In this document: positions 17,280 through 25,688 of the stretch, piece after piece
Numbering within the stretch: the first letter of the stretch is position 1
How the letters are laid out: each line of letters begins with the position of its first letter
NCBI RefSeq assembly: GCF_963977235.1
Contig: NZ_CAXBOD010000001.1
Coordinates: 186,001-250,000 of the forward strand
From: Albimonas sp963977235
Lineage (GTDB): Bacteria; Pseudomonadota; Alphaproteobacteria; Rhodobacterales; Rhodobacteraceae
Reading direction: 5' to 3'
DNA: 64,000 nt
Notes under the pieces: generated by a model
What the model saw: only the letters and a program-made list of their open reading frames with translations
Database searches by the model: none
Told to the model about the DNA's origin: nothing
Position numbers and translations under genes: made by a program

Positions 17280-17748
17280 GGGCGGTCCTCCATTGCGGAG
17301 GCAAGGACTAGAGCGACGCGGCCCCGATGCCAAGCGGCGCGCCTCCCCGCCGGCGGGGCGCCCCGAGCGGCCGTCGACCAACGCCTGTTGCGGACCCCGC
17401 GGTCCCGCGCGCCAAGGGCGCGCCCGGAGGCCGGGGGCCTCCGGCGCCGCGCAGGCGCGGCGGGGACCGCTTCGCGCGCCGATCCCGGGAGGGCGCCCGG
17501 TGGCCCGCGGGGGCGCGCGGGACGGATCGCGCGGGGAAACTCGGACCGGCCCGCGGGTGGCGGGCGGCGCAGGCGCGCGCGGCGGCGATCCGCGGGATCG
17601 GTCGAGGCGGGCGCGGATGCCCGGCGCCGGACGCTCACGTCCCGGCGAGGCGCCGCAGGGGCGCCGGCCCCGCGCCGACCGCGCCCGTTGCGCATCCGCG
17701 CGCGCCTCCGCTAGGGTCCGGGCGCAGCGCATCCGCCCAAGGCCCCCC
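17280..17748. other. GC-rich spacer without a gene
   Basis: 469 bases between the divergent moeB-like and LivF-like genes. Open frames exist in several phases but all give Arg/Gly/Pro/Ala-rich translations with no motif, as expected of non-coding DNA of this composition. No clear promoter hexamers were seen. Confidence 0.5.
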
Positions 17749-18429
<681 letters not shown>

Positions 18430-18470
18430 GCCAAGGCCGGGGGCGGACGCCCCCGGCCCCGCCAAGCCGA

Positions 18471-18538
18471 CCGCGGCCACGCCGCACTTGCCAGCCGCGG
18501 CCACGCCGCACTTGCCAGCCGCGGCCAAGCCGCGAGGG
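18471..18538 (+). repeat. 24-base tandem repeat upstream of nnrU
   Basis: Two exact copies (18471-18494, 18495-18518) of a unit starting CCGCGGCCACGCCGCACTTG, and a partial third copy to 18538. The array fills the gap between the ATPase stop and the nnrU ribosome site, which lies directly after it. Confidence 0.8.
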
Positions 18539-18546
18539 AGCCAGCC

Positions 18547-19113
18547 ATGACGCTACTGATCCTCGGCCTGATCCTGTGGTGGATCGTCCACACCTATCCC
18601 CTGGTCGCCAGACCCTCGCGCGACGCGCTGGTCGCGAAGCTGGGGGAGAACCCCTACAAGGGCCTTTACTCCCTGGCGGTGCTGGTCTCGCTGGCGCTGA
18701 TGGTGATCGGCTACCGCGGGGCGGAGTTCGTGAACGTCTGGTTCCCGCCGGCCTGGGGGATCCACCTGACCGACCTGCTGATGGTGGTCGCGGTGTTCCT
18801 GTTCGGCGCCTCGCACTCCAAGGGCAACGTGAAGCGCTTCGTGCGCCACCCGATGCTGCTGGGCACGATCGTCTGGGCGGGCGCGCACCTGCTGGTCAAC
18901 GGCGACCTCGCCTCGCTGGCGCTGTTCGGGGGGCTGGGCCTGTGGGCGATCGTGGCGATCTTCGCGACCAACGCCCGGGACGGCGCCTGGGTCAAGCCCG
19001 CGCCGGCGCCGGCGAAGAAGGACCTGATCCTGGTTGGCATCACCGTGGTCGTCTACCTGGTCATCGGCCTGATCCACGGGCTGATCGGCCCCTCGCCCTT
19101 CCCCGGCGGCTGA
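18547..19113 (+). CDS. nnrU: NnrU family membrane protein
   Basis: 188 residues with about five hydrophobic segments. The N-terminus LWWIVHTYPLV and the SHSKGNVKRFVRHPMLLGT motif are typical of NnrU; the R-H-P stretch is shared with isoprenylcysteine methyltransferase-like membrane proteins. NnrU was named from denitrification loci, where it is needed for nitric-oxide metabolism, but it is also common outside them and its activity is unknown. No denitrification gene lies nearby. Its stop is 10 bases before the next gene, suggesting co-transcription. Confidence 0.85.
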   Translation: MTLLILGLILWWIVHTYPLVARPSRDALVAKLGENPYKGLYSLAVLVSLALMVIGYRGAEFVNVWFPPAWGIHLTDLLMVVAVFLFGASHSKGNVKRFVRHPMLLGTIVWAGAHLLVNGDLASLALFGGLGLWAIVAIFATNARDGAWVKPAPAPAKKDLILVGITVVVYLVIGLIHGLIGPSPFPGG

Positions 19114-19123
19114 CGCGGCCGCG

Positions 19124-19648
19124 ATGAGCGCGGAACGGCCCGCCCAGCCCTCCCCTGCGGCGCTGGTGGCGCTGGGCGCGGCCCTGCGTCCCGGCGGCCG
19201 GCCGAGCCCCGCGCTGACCCGCCGGATCGAGACGGCGGCCCGCCTCTTCGCCGCCGGCCGCGCGCCCCTGGTGCTGGTGACCGGCGGCGCGACCGGCGCA
19301 GGGCCGCTGAGCGAGGCCGAGGCGATGCGTCGGGCGCTGGCGGCGCTGGGCGTGCCCGAGGCGGCGATCCTGGTCGAGGACCGCGCCCGCGACACGCTCG
19401 AGAACGCGCGCCTCTCGATCCCGATCCTGCGCCGCGCGGGGGTCGAGCGCGCGGTGCTGGTCACCGACCGGATCCACATGCCTCGGGCTCTGGTCCTGTT
19501 CCGCCTGCTGGGGATGCCCGCCGAGCCTGCCGCCTGCGAGGCGCCCGCCGGCTGGCGCGGCGCGATCTACCGGGCGCGCGAGGCCGTCTCCCTGCCGCTG
19601 CACGCCGTCCGCGCCGTGGGGCTGCGCCTGCGCGACGGCAGGGGTTGA
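19124..19648 (+). CDS. YdcF/ElyC-like DUF218 protein
   Basis: 174 residues. The fold is recognised from ALVALGAALRPGG at the start, VLVTGGATGAG at about 48-58, AILVEDRARDTLENA at about 83-97 and AVLVTDRIHMPRAL. The DUF218 family uses the conserved Glu/Asp/Asn and D-x-x-H/R-x-x-R residues of these motifs. Members (YdcF, SanA, ElyC) are linked to envelope integrity or bind S-adenosylmethionine. No membrane anchor is present in this protein. It follows nnrU by 10 bases. Confidence 0.75.
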   Translation: MSAERPAQPSPAALVALGAALRPGGRPSPALTRRIETAARLFAAGRAPLVLVTGGATGAGPLSEAEAMRRALAALGVPEAAILVEDRARDTLENARLSIPILRRAGVERAVLVTDRIHMPRALVLFRLLGMPAEPAACEAPAGWRGAIYRAREAVSLPLHAVRAVGLRLRDGRG

Positions 19649-19762
19649 GCGAGCCCGCGCCCACCGTCTTGCAGATCGCCCACAGGAGGCCCCGGGTCAA
19701 TGCCGGCGCGCGCCTGGCCGCACCGTTCGCGACAGCCGGCGGGCCCGCGCGCAAGCGGCCGA

Positions 19763-20260
19763 TCAGGTCCCGGACGGCGTCTCCAGCCGGAACTTTCGGA
19801 AGGCCGCGCCCTCATGCTCGACCACGCCCAGCGGATGGGCGCCGAGCCGGGCCAGCGCGCCCAGCCGGCGTCGCGACAGGGGCAGCAGGAAGGTGACGCG
19901 GGGGATGCGCGGGTCGGCGCGGGCGAAGGCCAGCGCGCGGGCGGCGATGCGCAGGCCAAGGCCGAAGGCCTCGGGGGTCAGCACCAGGCCGAAGTCCCAG
20001 TCCTCGCCCTCCTTCTGGAACCCGCCCCAGCCGACATAGGCGCCGTTCGCCAGGATCGCCCAGTGGCCCAGCCCGTCGCGCCGCCAGCAGGCCTCCTTGG
20101 CGGCCACCAGCGCCTCGACCGCGGCGAGGTCCCAAGAGGCGGACGCCAGCGGCATGTGCGCCCTCACCCGCGGGTCGGCCATCTGCGCGAGGATCGCGGC
20201 CGGCGGAACCTCGGTCAGGCGCAGGAAGGCAATGCTGGAGGCGGCGGGTCTTGCAGGCAT
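19763..20260 (-). CDS. GNAT family N-acetyltransferase
   Basis: 165 residues. Sequence order fits the RimJ/RimL-like GNAT fold: HWAILANGAYVGWGGFQKEG (strands 2-4), DFGLVLTPEAFGLGLRIAARAL with the acetyl-CoA loop region, and a C-terminal RLGAHPLGVVEHEGAAFRKF strand. The acetyl-CoA motif (Q/RxxGxG/A) is only partly kept, as GLGLRIA. The acceptor is unknown. The gene stands alone; 20261-20352 upstream contains no obvious promoter. Confidence 0.72.
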   Translation of the reverse strand: MPARPAASSIAFLRLTEVPPAAILAQMADPRVRAHMPLASASWDLAAVEALVAAKEACWRRDGLGHWAILANGAYVGWGGFQKEGEDWDFGLVLTPEAFGLGLRIAARALAFARADPRIPRVTFLLPLSRRRLGALARLGAHPLGVVEHEGAAFRKFRLETPSGT

Positions 20261-20352
20261 GGGCGGGCTCCGGCGGGCGAGACGGCCCCGGGGGTCTATC
20301 GCGCGCGCCGCGCCGCGGCCCTCACGTTGCGGAGAGCGCCGGGGAACGCGAA

Positions 20353-20378
20353 ACGGACGGCCGCGGGCGGCCGTCCGT
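20353..20378 (-). terminator. Hairpin downstream of the first cyclase gene
   Basis: ACGGACGGCC, loop GCGGGC-type, GGCCGTCCGT: a perfect 10-base stem starting about 42 bases past the minus-strand stop. The same stem arms recur after the second cyclase gene (21523-21552). Confidence 0.7.
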
Positions 20379-20419
20379 CGAGGTCTCGTCCCGGCGCCCG
20401 GGGGCGCCCGCGCGGGGGC

Positions 20420-21373
20420 TCAGTAGAGGGCCACCGGGTTGATGATCATCTGCACCGCGCCGCGGACGCGGGCCTGGCCTAGGACGAACATGAACTCGTT
20501 CACCCCGTTGTCCAGCACCGGGCCGACGTTCATCGTCTCGAGGATGTAGATCCCGTTGTCCTTCAGCAGCACGGCATGGGCGAAGAACAGCTTGCCGCCC
20601 TCGGGCGCGGGAACCACGTCGAGGCCCCAGGTGTCGGCGCCCACGGCCATCACGTTCTGCTCGGCCAGGAACTCGGCCACGTCGGGGAGGATGCCCGGCT
20701 CGGTCGAGCCCCACTCCTGCGGGGCGCTCTCGAGCTTGGCCTCGGTCCAGCCGGTGTGGAACAGGACGATGTCGCCCTCGCGGATCTCGACGCCCTGCTG
20801 CTCGATGGCCTCCTGCACGTCGGAGAGGGGGATGGCGTGGCCGCCCTCGAGGAACTCGACGCCCGCATGGGCGGCCATGTCGATGATCACCGCCCGCCCG
20901 ACCAGCGGCGGCACGTTGTGGGTGCCCATCTTGGTCAGGCCGGTGATCGGGGCGAAGTCGGCCCAGTCGTTGCAGTTGTAGAAGGCGCCGCCGACGCCGA
21001 AATGCCCCAGCCCGTCGAGTTGGCTGCCGACGCCGAACCAGATCTGCGCCAGGTCGTCGTTGGCCGTCGCCTCGTAGCCCAGATCGATGGCCCGCCCGCC
21101 GGTGTGGTTGGGCTGCACCACCTGCAGGTTCACGCCGCGGGGCGGATAGGCGGGGGTGTTGGCGTCGATGACGATGCCGAGCGGGGTGGTCTTGCCCTGC
21201 TTGATCAGCTGGGCTGCCATCTTCACCCGCTCTGCGGTGACGAGGTTCGCCGAGCCGATCTCGTCCTCCGCGCCCCACTGCGAGGGCGCGCAATCCTGGG
21301 CGAGCGCGGGGGCGGCTGCGGCGGCAAGGCCAAGCGTAATCAGCGCGCCGGCGGCGCGGATCGATCTGAACAT
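20420..21373 (-). CDS. Secreted cyclase-family (PF04199-type) hydrolase, paralogue 1
   Basis: 317 residues from ATG 21373, with GGGAGG eight bases upstream. A signal peptide is visible (residues 1-24, ending APALAQ). The body is a cyclase/kynurenine-formamidase-like fold: QLDGLGHFG at about 115-123 corresponds to the metal-site motif, VGRAVIIDM follows, and GDIVLFHTGW and VGADTWGLD are the other conserved blocks. In kynurenine formamidase the metal site is HxGTHxDxPxH; here it reads GSQLDGLGH, so one His is Gln, as in a known subfamily with a G-[TS]-Q-x-D-G-L-[GA]-H signature. The substrate is unknown. The downstream paralogue at 21596-22555 is similar along its whole length. Confidence 0.85.
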   Translation of the reverse strand: MFRSIRAAGALITLGLAAAAAPALAQDCAPSQWGAEDEIGSANLVTAERVKMAAQLIKQGKTTPLGIVIDANTPAYPPRGVNLQVVQPNHTGGRAIDLGYEATANDDLAQIWFGVGSQLDGLGHFGVGGAFYNCNDWADFAPITGLTKMGTHNVPPLVGRAVIIDMAAHAGVEFLEGGHAIPLSDVQEAIEQQGVEIREGDIVLFHTGWTEAKLESAPQEWGSTEPGILPDVAEFLAEQNVMAVGADTWGLDVVPAPEGGKLFFAHAVLLKDNGIYILETMNVGPVLDNGVNEFMFVLGQARVRGAVQMIINPVALY

Positions 21374-21404
21374 CGGGTCCTCCCTGCGGGGCCGCATCGG
21401 GGCG

Positions 21405-21442
21405 ACTCCCTTAATTAAGCAGTGAGTTAAGGTTAACGCAGC
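21405..21442 (-). promoter_or_regulatory. AT-rich promoter region of the first cyclase gene
   Basis: A short AT-rich island in GC-rich DNA with TTAATTAA (21412-21419) and the pair GTTAAGGTTAAC (about 21425-21436). It lies 30-65 bases upstream of the cyclase ATG on the minus strand. A classic -35/-10 pair with 17-base spacing is not obvious, so the exact promoter is uncertain. Confidence 0.35.
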
Positions 21443-21522
21443 GTCTGGCGCCGATCAACCGTGACGTGCGCCCTCCGCGCCGCCGCTTGCCCCGGCGCGA
21501 AACGGCCGCTGGACCCGGAACG

Positions 21523-21552
21523 AAAAACGGACGGCCGAGGCCGTCCGTTTCC
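21523..21552 (-). terminator. Rho-independent terminator after the second cyclase gene
   Basis: On the minus strand AAACGGACGGCC, CTC-type loop, GGCCGTCCGTTTTT: a perfect stem of about 12 bases followed by T5. It begins 44 bases past the stop codon of the gene at 21596-22555. Confidence 0.85.
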
Positions 21553-21595
21553 CTGTCCTGCGTCCGCCCCGCCGGTCGGCGGGGCGTCGCCGCGA

Positions 21596-22555
21596 TCAGT
21601 AGAGGGCCACCGGGTTGACGATCATCTGCACCGTGCCGCGGATCCGCGCCTGGCCCAGGACGAACATGAACTCGGTCACGTCGGCCTCGACCAGCGGCTT
21701 GGTCTCCATCGTCTCGAGGATGTAGATGCCGTTCTCCTGCAGCAGCACGACATGGCCATAGAAGGCGCCCTCGCCTTCCTTGGGGGGCACCGGCTCGACG
21801 CCCCAGGTGTCGGCGCCGACGGCCATCACGTTCAGCCCGGCGAGGTAGCGCGCGCCCGAGACCGACAGCCCCGGCTCGCCCGAGACCCAGGCCTGCGGAT
21901 CGCTCTCGAGCATCGCCGAGGTCCAGCCGGTGTAGAACAGGACCACGTCGCCCTCGCGGATCTCGACGCCCTGGGCTTCGGCGGCGGCCTTGACCTCCTC
22001 CTCGCCGAAGCTCTCGCCGGCGTCGAGATGGGCCTTGCCGAAGTGCTCGGTCATGTCGATCACCACGCCGCGGCCGACCAGCGGCGGGATGTCGTGCACC
22101 CCCAGCTTGGTCAGGCCGGTGATCGCGCTGATCTCCTTCTCGTCGAGGCAGTTGTAGTAGTAGCCGTGCTCGCCGAGATGCCCCAGCCCGTCGATCTGGC
22201 TGCCGATGCCCACCCAGGTCTGCAGGATGTCGTCGTTGTAGTTGCCCTCATAGCCGAAGGCCGACAGCTTCTGGCCGCCCTGCTGGTTGGGCTGCACCAC
22301 CTGCAGCGACAGCGAGCGGGGGGCGAAGGCGGGCGTGTCCGGCCCGATGACGATGCCCAGCGGCACCGAGACGCCCTGCTTGACCAGTTTCAGCGCCTCG
22401 AGCGTGCGCTCGGGGGTCACGAGGTTGGCCGAGCCGTGGGTGTCGTCCTTGCCCCATTGTTCGGAGTGCACGCACTCTCCAGCCACGGCGCCGCCCGCAA
22501 AGGCGAGCGAGGCCAGCGCGACGACCGCGCCTCGGGCGTGAGTTGTCAGCGACAT
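21596..22555 (-). CDS. Secreted cyclase-family hydrolase, paralogue 2
   Basis: 319 residues from ATG 22555 (GGGAGGACAAGA upstream). Signal peptide about residues 1-25, ending AVAGEC. It has the same blocks as the neighbour: QWGKDDTHGSANLV, GIGSQIDGLGHLGEHG, VGRGVVIDM, VEIREGDVVLFYTGW, NVMAVGADTWGVE and the identical end NPVALY preceded by QARIRGTVQMIV. More than half of aligned residues are identical by eye, so this is a tandem duplication. It has an altered metal motif (Ser-Gln for Thr-His) like its neighbour. A periplasmic amide or lactone hydrolase is likely, but the substrate is not known. It has its own terminator and about 150 bases of spacer before paralogue 1's promoter. Confidence 0.85.
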   Translation of the reverse strand: MSLTTHARGAVVALASLAFAGGAVAGECVHSEQWGKDDTHGSANLVTPERTLEALKLVKQGVSVPLGIVIGPDTPAFAPRSLSLQVVQPNQQGGQKLSAFGYEGNYNDDILQTWVGIGSQIDGLGHLGEHGYYYNCLDEKEISAITGLTKLGVHDIPPLVGRGVVIDMTEHFGKAHLDAGESFGEEEVKAAAEAQGVEIREGDVVLFYTGWTSAMLESDPQAWVSGEPGLSVSGARYLAGLNVMAVGADTWGVEPVPPKEGEGAFYGHVVLLQENGIYILETMETKPLVEADVTEFMFVLGQARIRGTVQMIVNPVALY

Positions 22556-22843
22556 TCTTGTCCTCCCTGGTCCGGGGGCGACTGCGACGCGCCCCTCGTT
22601 GGTGAGCGAACAGTGTCGGGGCGGCCCGCGCCGATCAAGGAAAGATTTCGCAACGTAAGCTGAACGGGGCGGGGCCGCCGGGACGGGCGCGGCGCGGCGC
22701 CCCGCGATCGCCGCGATCGGCCATGGCCTTGCCGCGATCGCCCCCCACTTGATGCGGCGACCCTCCGACGCTCGCCCCGCGCGGCGCCGCTTCCCCGATC
22801 GCGTCTGTCCGCGCGGTCCCGACTTCAGACCGGAGCGCGACCC

Positions 22844-24118
22844 ATGTCCGCCACCGCCCCCCTCGCCGCGGCCCGTCCCGGCGCCCTGCCGATCCTGTTG
22901 CCGGGCCTGCTCCTGGCCGCCGCGCTGGCCGCGTCCGGCCCCGCGCGGGCGCAGGAGTCGGGTCCGGCCTTTGCCGGGCCGCGGGTGGAAGCGGCGGGGC
23001 CGCGGGCGGTGGGCGCCGGGCCGCGGGCGGAGGGAGCCGAGCCTCTCGGGGCGGCCATGGGCCTTGCCGCCGCGCCGCTCGACCCTGCGCGCGAGGCCGG
23101 CGCGACGGCGGCGGCGGAGGCCTCCGAGATCCCGCCCGGCCCCGACGGCTCGCAGGAGCCGCCGGCCGAGGATCTGCCCCCCCAGGCCGACGCCGACGCG
23201 CGCGGCACCCTCTCGGTCACCTTCGAGAACGACATCTTCGGCGACGACGACAAGGACTACACCAACGGCGTGCGTTTCGACTACGTGACGCCGCGCAACA
23301 ACCTGACGGGGGCGGGGCGACTGGCCAAGCGGGGGCTGTTCGGCTGGTTCTCGGACGCCGACGACTGGTACGAGTTCTACACGCTGGGCCAGAACATCTA
23401 CACGCCCTCGGACATCTCGCGGCGCAATCCGCCGCCGGGGGACCGGCCCTATGCGGGGTTCCTCTACGGGGGCTTCGGCGTCTCGGCCGACCGGGGCGAC
23501 CGGCTGGACACGATCGCGCTCGAGGTCGGGGTGGTCGGCCCCTCTTCGCAGGCGGACCGGACCCAGACGCTGGTGCATGACGTGATCGGCGCCCAGAAGC
23601 CGCGGGGCTGGCGCACCCAGCTCGAGGACGAGCCCGGCGTGCGGCTGGTCTACGAGCGCAAATGGCGTTTCGGCGCGGATCTGCCGCTGCCGGCGCTGGA
23701 CCTGTCGGTGGACTGGGCGCCCTCGATCACCGCGAGCCTCGGCAATGTCGAGACCTCGATCGCCGCGGGCGGCATACTGCGGCTGGGCCAGGACCTGGCG
23801 GACGGCTATGGGCCGCCGCGGGTGCGGCCGGCGGTGGCCTCGCCTGGCTTCTTCCGCAACCAGGACGATTTCGGCTGGTATGTCTTTGCGGGCGTCGAGG
23901 GCCGCGTCGTGGGCCGCAACATCTTCATCGAGGGCAACACCTGGGGCGGCGTCGACGGGGTCGAACCGAACCGCCTGGTGGCCGACGTGCAGGCCGGCGT
24001 GGCGGTGCAGGTGGGCCGGGTGGAGCTGAGCTTCACCCAGGTCCTGCGCACCGAGGAATACGCCGCCCAGGACGGCCCGGCCGTGTTCGGCTCGATCAAC
24101 CTGCGCACGAGGTTCTGA
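22844..24118 (+). CDS. LpxR-like outer-membrane lipid A deacylase (DUF2219)
   Basis: 424 residues. A signal peptide (about 1-36, ending ARAQ) precedes a low-complexity Gly/Pro/Ala linker (about 37-120) with GPR-x-E/V-x-G repeats. The barrel domain starts with LSVTFENDIFGDDDKDYTNG, which carries the Asn-Asp pair and the K-D-Y-T-N-G signature of LpxR, and later has RPYAGFLYGG and QTLVHDVIGAQKPRGW with the expected His. LpxR removes the 3'-acyloxyacyl group of lipid A in a calcium-dependent way at the outer membrane and changes recognition by host or predators. The C-terminal Phe (NLRTRF) is the usual outer-membrane sorting residue. The linker is unusually long for the family. Confidence 0.82.
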   Translation: MSATAPLAAARPGALPILLPGLLLAAALAASGPARAQESGPAFAGPRVEAAGPRAVGAGPRAEGAEPLGAAMGLAAAPLDPAREAGATAAAEASEIPPGPDGSQEPPAEDLPPQADADARGTLSVTFENDIFGDDDKDYTNGVRFDYVTPRNNLTGAGRLAKRGLFGWFSDADDWYEFYTLGQNIYTPSDISRRNPPPGDRPYAGFLYGGFGVSADRGDRLDTIALEVGVVGPSSQADRTQTLVHDVIGAQKPRGWRTQLEDEPGVRLVYERKWRFGADLPLPALDLSVDWAPSITASLGNVETSIAAGGILRLGQDLADGYGPPRVRPAVASPGFFRNQDDFGWYVFAGVEGRVVGRNIFIEGNTWGGVDGVEPNRLVADVQAGVAVQVGRVELSFTQVLRTEEYAAQDGPAVFGSINLRTRF

Positions 24119-24213
24119 AGGACGGGGGTCCTGAGGGACGGGGTTCCGACAGGCGGGTGCGGCGCGTCCCTGCGCGGGGGGCGCCGTTTCGGCGATCTCC
24201 CCCCTTTCAACAA

Positions 24214-24250
24214 TCGGTCTACAGGCGCCCTGCGGGCGGGCTTGGCTGGA
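24214..24250 (+). repeat. Dispersed hairpin-forming repeat, copy 2
   Basis: Begins CGGTCTACAGGCGCCCTGCG and matches 12903-12939 over about 37 bases with a few changes. The change of CCT to CTT in the right arm keeps pairing through a G-T wobble. Confidence 0.6.
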
Positions 24251-24290
24251 CCTGCGCGGGGGGTGGGGGAGGCGCGCCGCCCTGAGGGCC

Positions 24291-24334
24291 GCCTCCGGAC
24301 GTCGCCTGCGGGGCCTCCGGACGTCGCCTGCGGG
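24291..24334 (+). repeat. 22-base tandem repeat
   Basis: Two adjacent copies of a unit starting GCCTCCGGACGTCGCCTGCG in the spacer between the LpxR-like gene and the mesaconyl-CoA hydratase gene. Confidence 0.7.
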
Positions 24335-24542
24335 AGGGTGTGCTCGGACGTGGTCCCCGGAGCTCGCCCCCGGAGCCCGCCCGAGATCGTCCCCGGAGCT
24401 TAACCCCCGACCTCGCCCGCGCCGCGGCCTCTGCGCGCACGCATCGGCGCGGGTTGCGCCCTTGCCGCGCAAGATTATTGTGCGCCCCCGACAGGGCGCC
24501 CCAGCGACGCCGCCCCCTTTCCCCCAGCGACGGAGCCCGCGC

Positions 24543-25583
24543 ATGACCGCCTCCAAGACCAACCCCGGGTATTTCTTCGAGGATTTCACGGTCGGGCAGG
24601 TGATCCGCCATGCCACGCCCCGCACGCTGACGGAGGGGGATCGCGCGCTCTATACCGCGCTCTATCCCACCCGCTTCGCGCTGCCCTCCTCGGACGCCTT
24701 CGCGCAGGCCTGCGGGCTGCCGCGCTCGCCGCTCGAGGATCTGGTCGGCTTCCATGTGGCCTTCGGCAAGACCGTGCCCGACATCTCTCTGAACGCGGTC
24801 GCGAACCTCGGCTATGCCGAGTGCCGGTTCCTCAAGCCGCTCTATCCCGGCGACACGCTCTCGACGCAGACCGAGATCATCGGGCTCAGGCAGAATTCCA
24901 ACGGCAAGTCCGGCGTGGTCTGGGTGCGTTCGGTCGCGCGCACCGCCGAGGGCGAGGCGGCGCTGGAGTGGGTGCGCTGGGTGATGGTGCGCAAGAACGA
25001 CCTCGACGCCCCGGCGCCCGAGCCGGTGGTCCCCGAGCTCCGCGCGGTCGTGCCCGCCTCTGAGCTGGCGATCCCCGCCGGGCTCGACTTCTCGCGCTAC
25101 GACTTCCCCGCGGCGGGCGAGCCGCACCGCTTTGGCGACTACACGGTGGGCGAGCGCATCGACCATGTCGACGGCGTGACCATCGAGGAGGCCGAGCACA
25201 TGATGGCCACCCGCCTGTGGCAGAACACGGCCAAGGTGCACTTCAACGCCCAGTTCCGCGAGGACGGCCGCCGCCTGATCTACGGCGGCCACGTCATCAG
25301 CCTGGCGCGCGCGCTGTCGTTCAACGGGCTGGCCAACGCCCAGACGATCGTGGCGATCAACGCCGGCTCCCACGCCAACCCCTGCTTTGCGGGCGACACC
25401 GTCTACGCCTGGTCGGAGGTGCTCGAGAAGGCCGAGACCACGGCGCCGGGCGTCGGCGCCCTGCGCCTGCGTCTCGCCGCGGTCAAGGACGACCCGACCC
25501 CCGCCCCCCTGCGCGGCGAGGACGGCAAGTATGCCGGGAACGTCCTGCTGGACCTCGACGTCTGGGCGCTCTGCCCGATGTGA
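24543..25583 (+). CDS. mch: Mesaconyl-CoA hydratase (MaoC-type, two hot-dog domains)
   Basis: 346 residues, the length of alphaproteobacterial Mch. The opening PGYFFEDFTVGQVIRHATPR and the ALYPTRFALPSSDAFAQACG block are highly characteristic. Domain 1 spans about 10-160 and domain 2 about 190-340; the second holds the MaoC-type stretch LIYGGHVISLARALSFNGL. The enzyme reversibly hydrates mesaconyl-CoA to beta-methylmalyl-CoA in the ethylmalonyl-CoA pathway, used to assimilate acetate and other C2 units when isocitrate lyase is absent. MeaB at 3.9-4.9 kb serves the methylmalonyl-CoA mutase step of the same route. It stands alone here. Start at ATG 24543 matches the family. Confidence 0.85.
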   Translation: MTASKTNPGYFFEDFTVGQVIRHATPRTLTEGDRALYTALYPTRFALPSSDAFAQACGLPRSPLEDLVGFHVAFGKTVPDISLNAVANLGYAECRFLKPLYPGDTLSTQTEIIGLRQNSNGKSGVVWVRSVARTAEGEAALEWVRWVMVRKNDLDAPAPEPVVPELRAVVPASELAIPAGLDFSRYDFPAAGEPHRFGDYTVGERIDHVDGVTIEEAEHMMATRLWQNTAKVHFNAQFREDGRRLIYGGHVISLARALSFNGLANAQTIVAINAGSHANPCFAGDTVYAWSEVLEKAETTAPGVGALRLRLAAVKDDPTPAPLRGEDGKYAGNVLLDLDVWALCPM

Positions 25584-25688
25584 TCGCGGGGCGGCGGACG
25601 GGTTGCCGCAACCGGCGCCCTCTGGTGAAGTGGTCGGGTCGCCGTCCTGCGCAGGGCGCCCCCCGACCCCGCAGCCATGGAGGCCGCG

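Larger units (their letters stand above)
24119..24542 (+). other. Repeat-rich spacer
   Basis: No gene. It contains near-duplicate GACGGGGGTCCTGAGGGACGGGGTTCC phrases just after the stop codon (about 24121-24147, two imperfect units), the dispersed hairpin repeat (24214-24250), a 22-base tandem repeat (24291-24334) and several CCCCGGAGC-type repeats (about 24355-24400). Confidence 0.55.
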
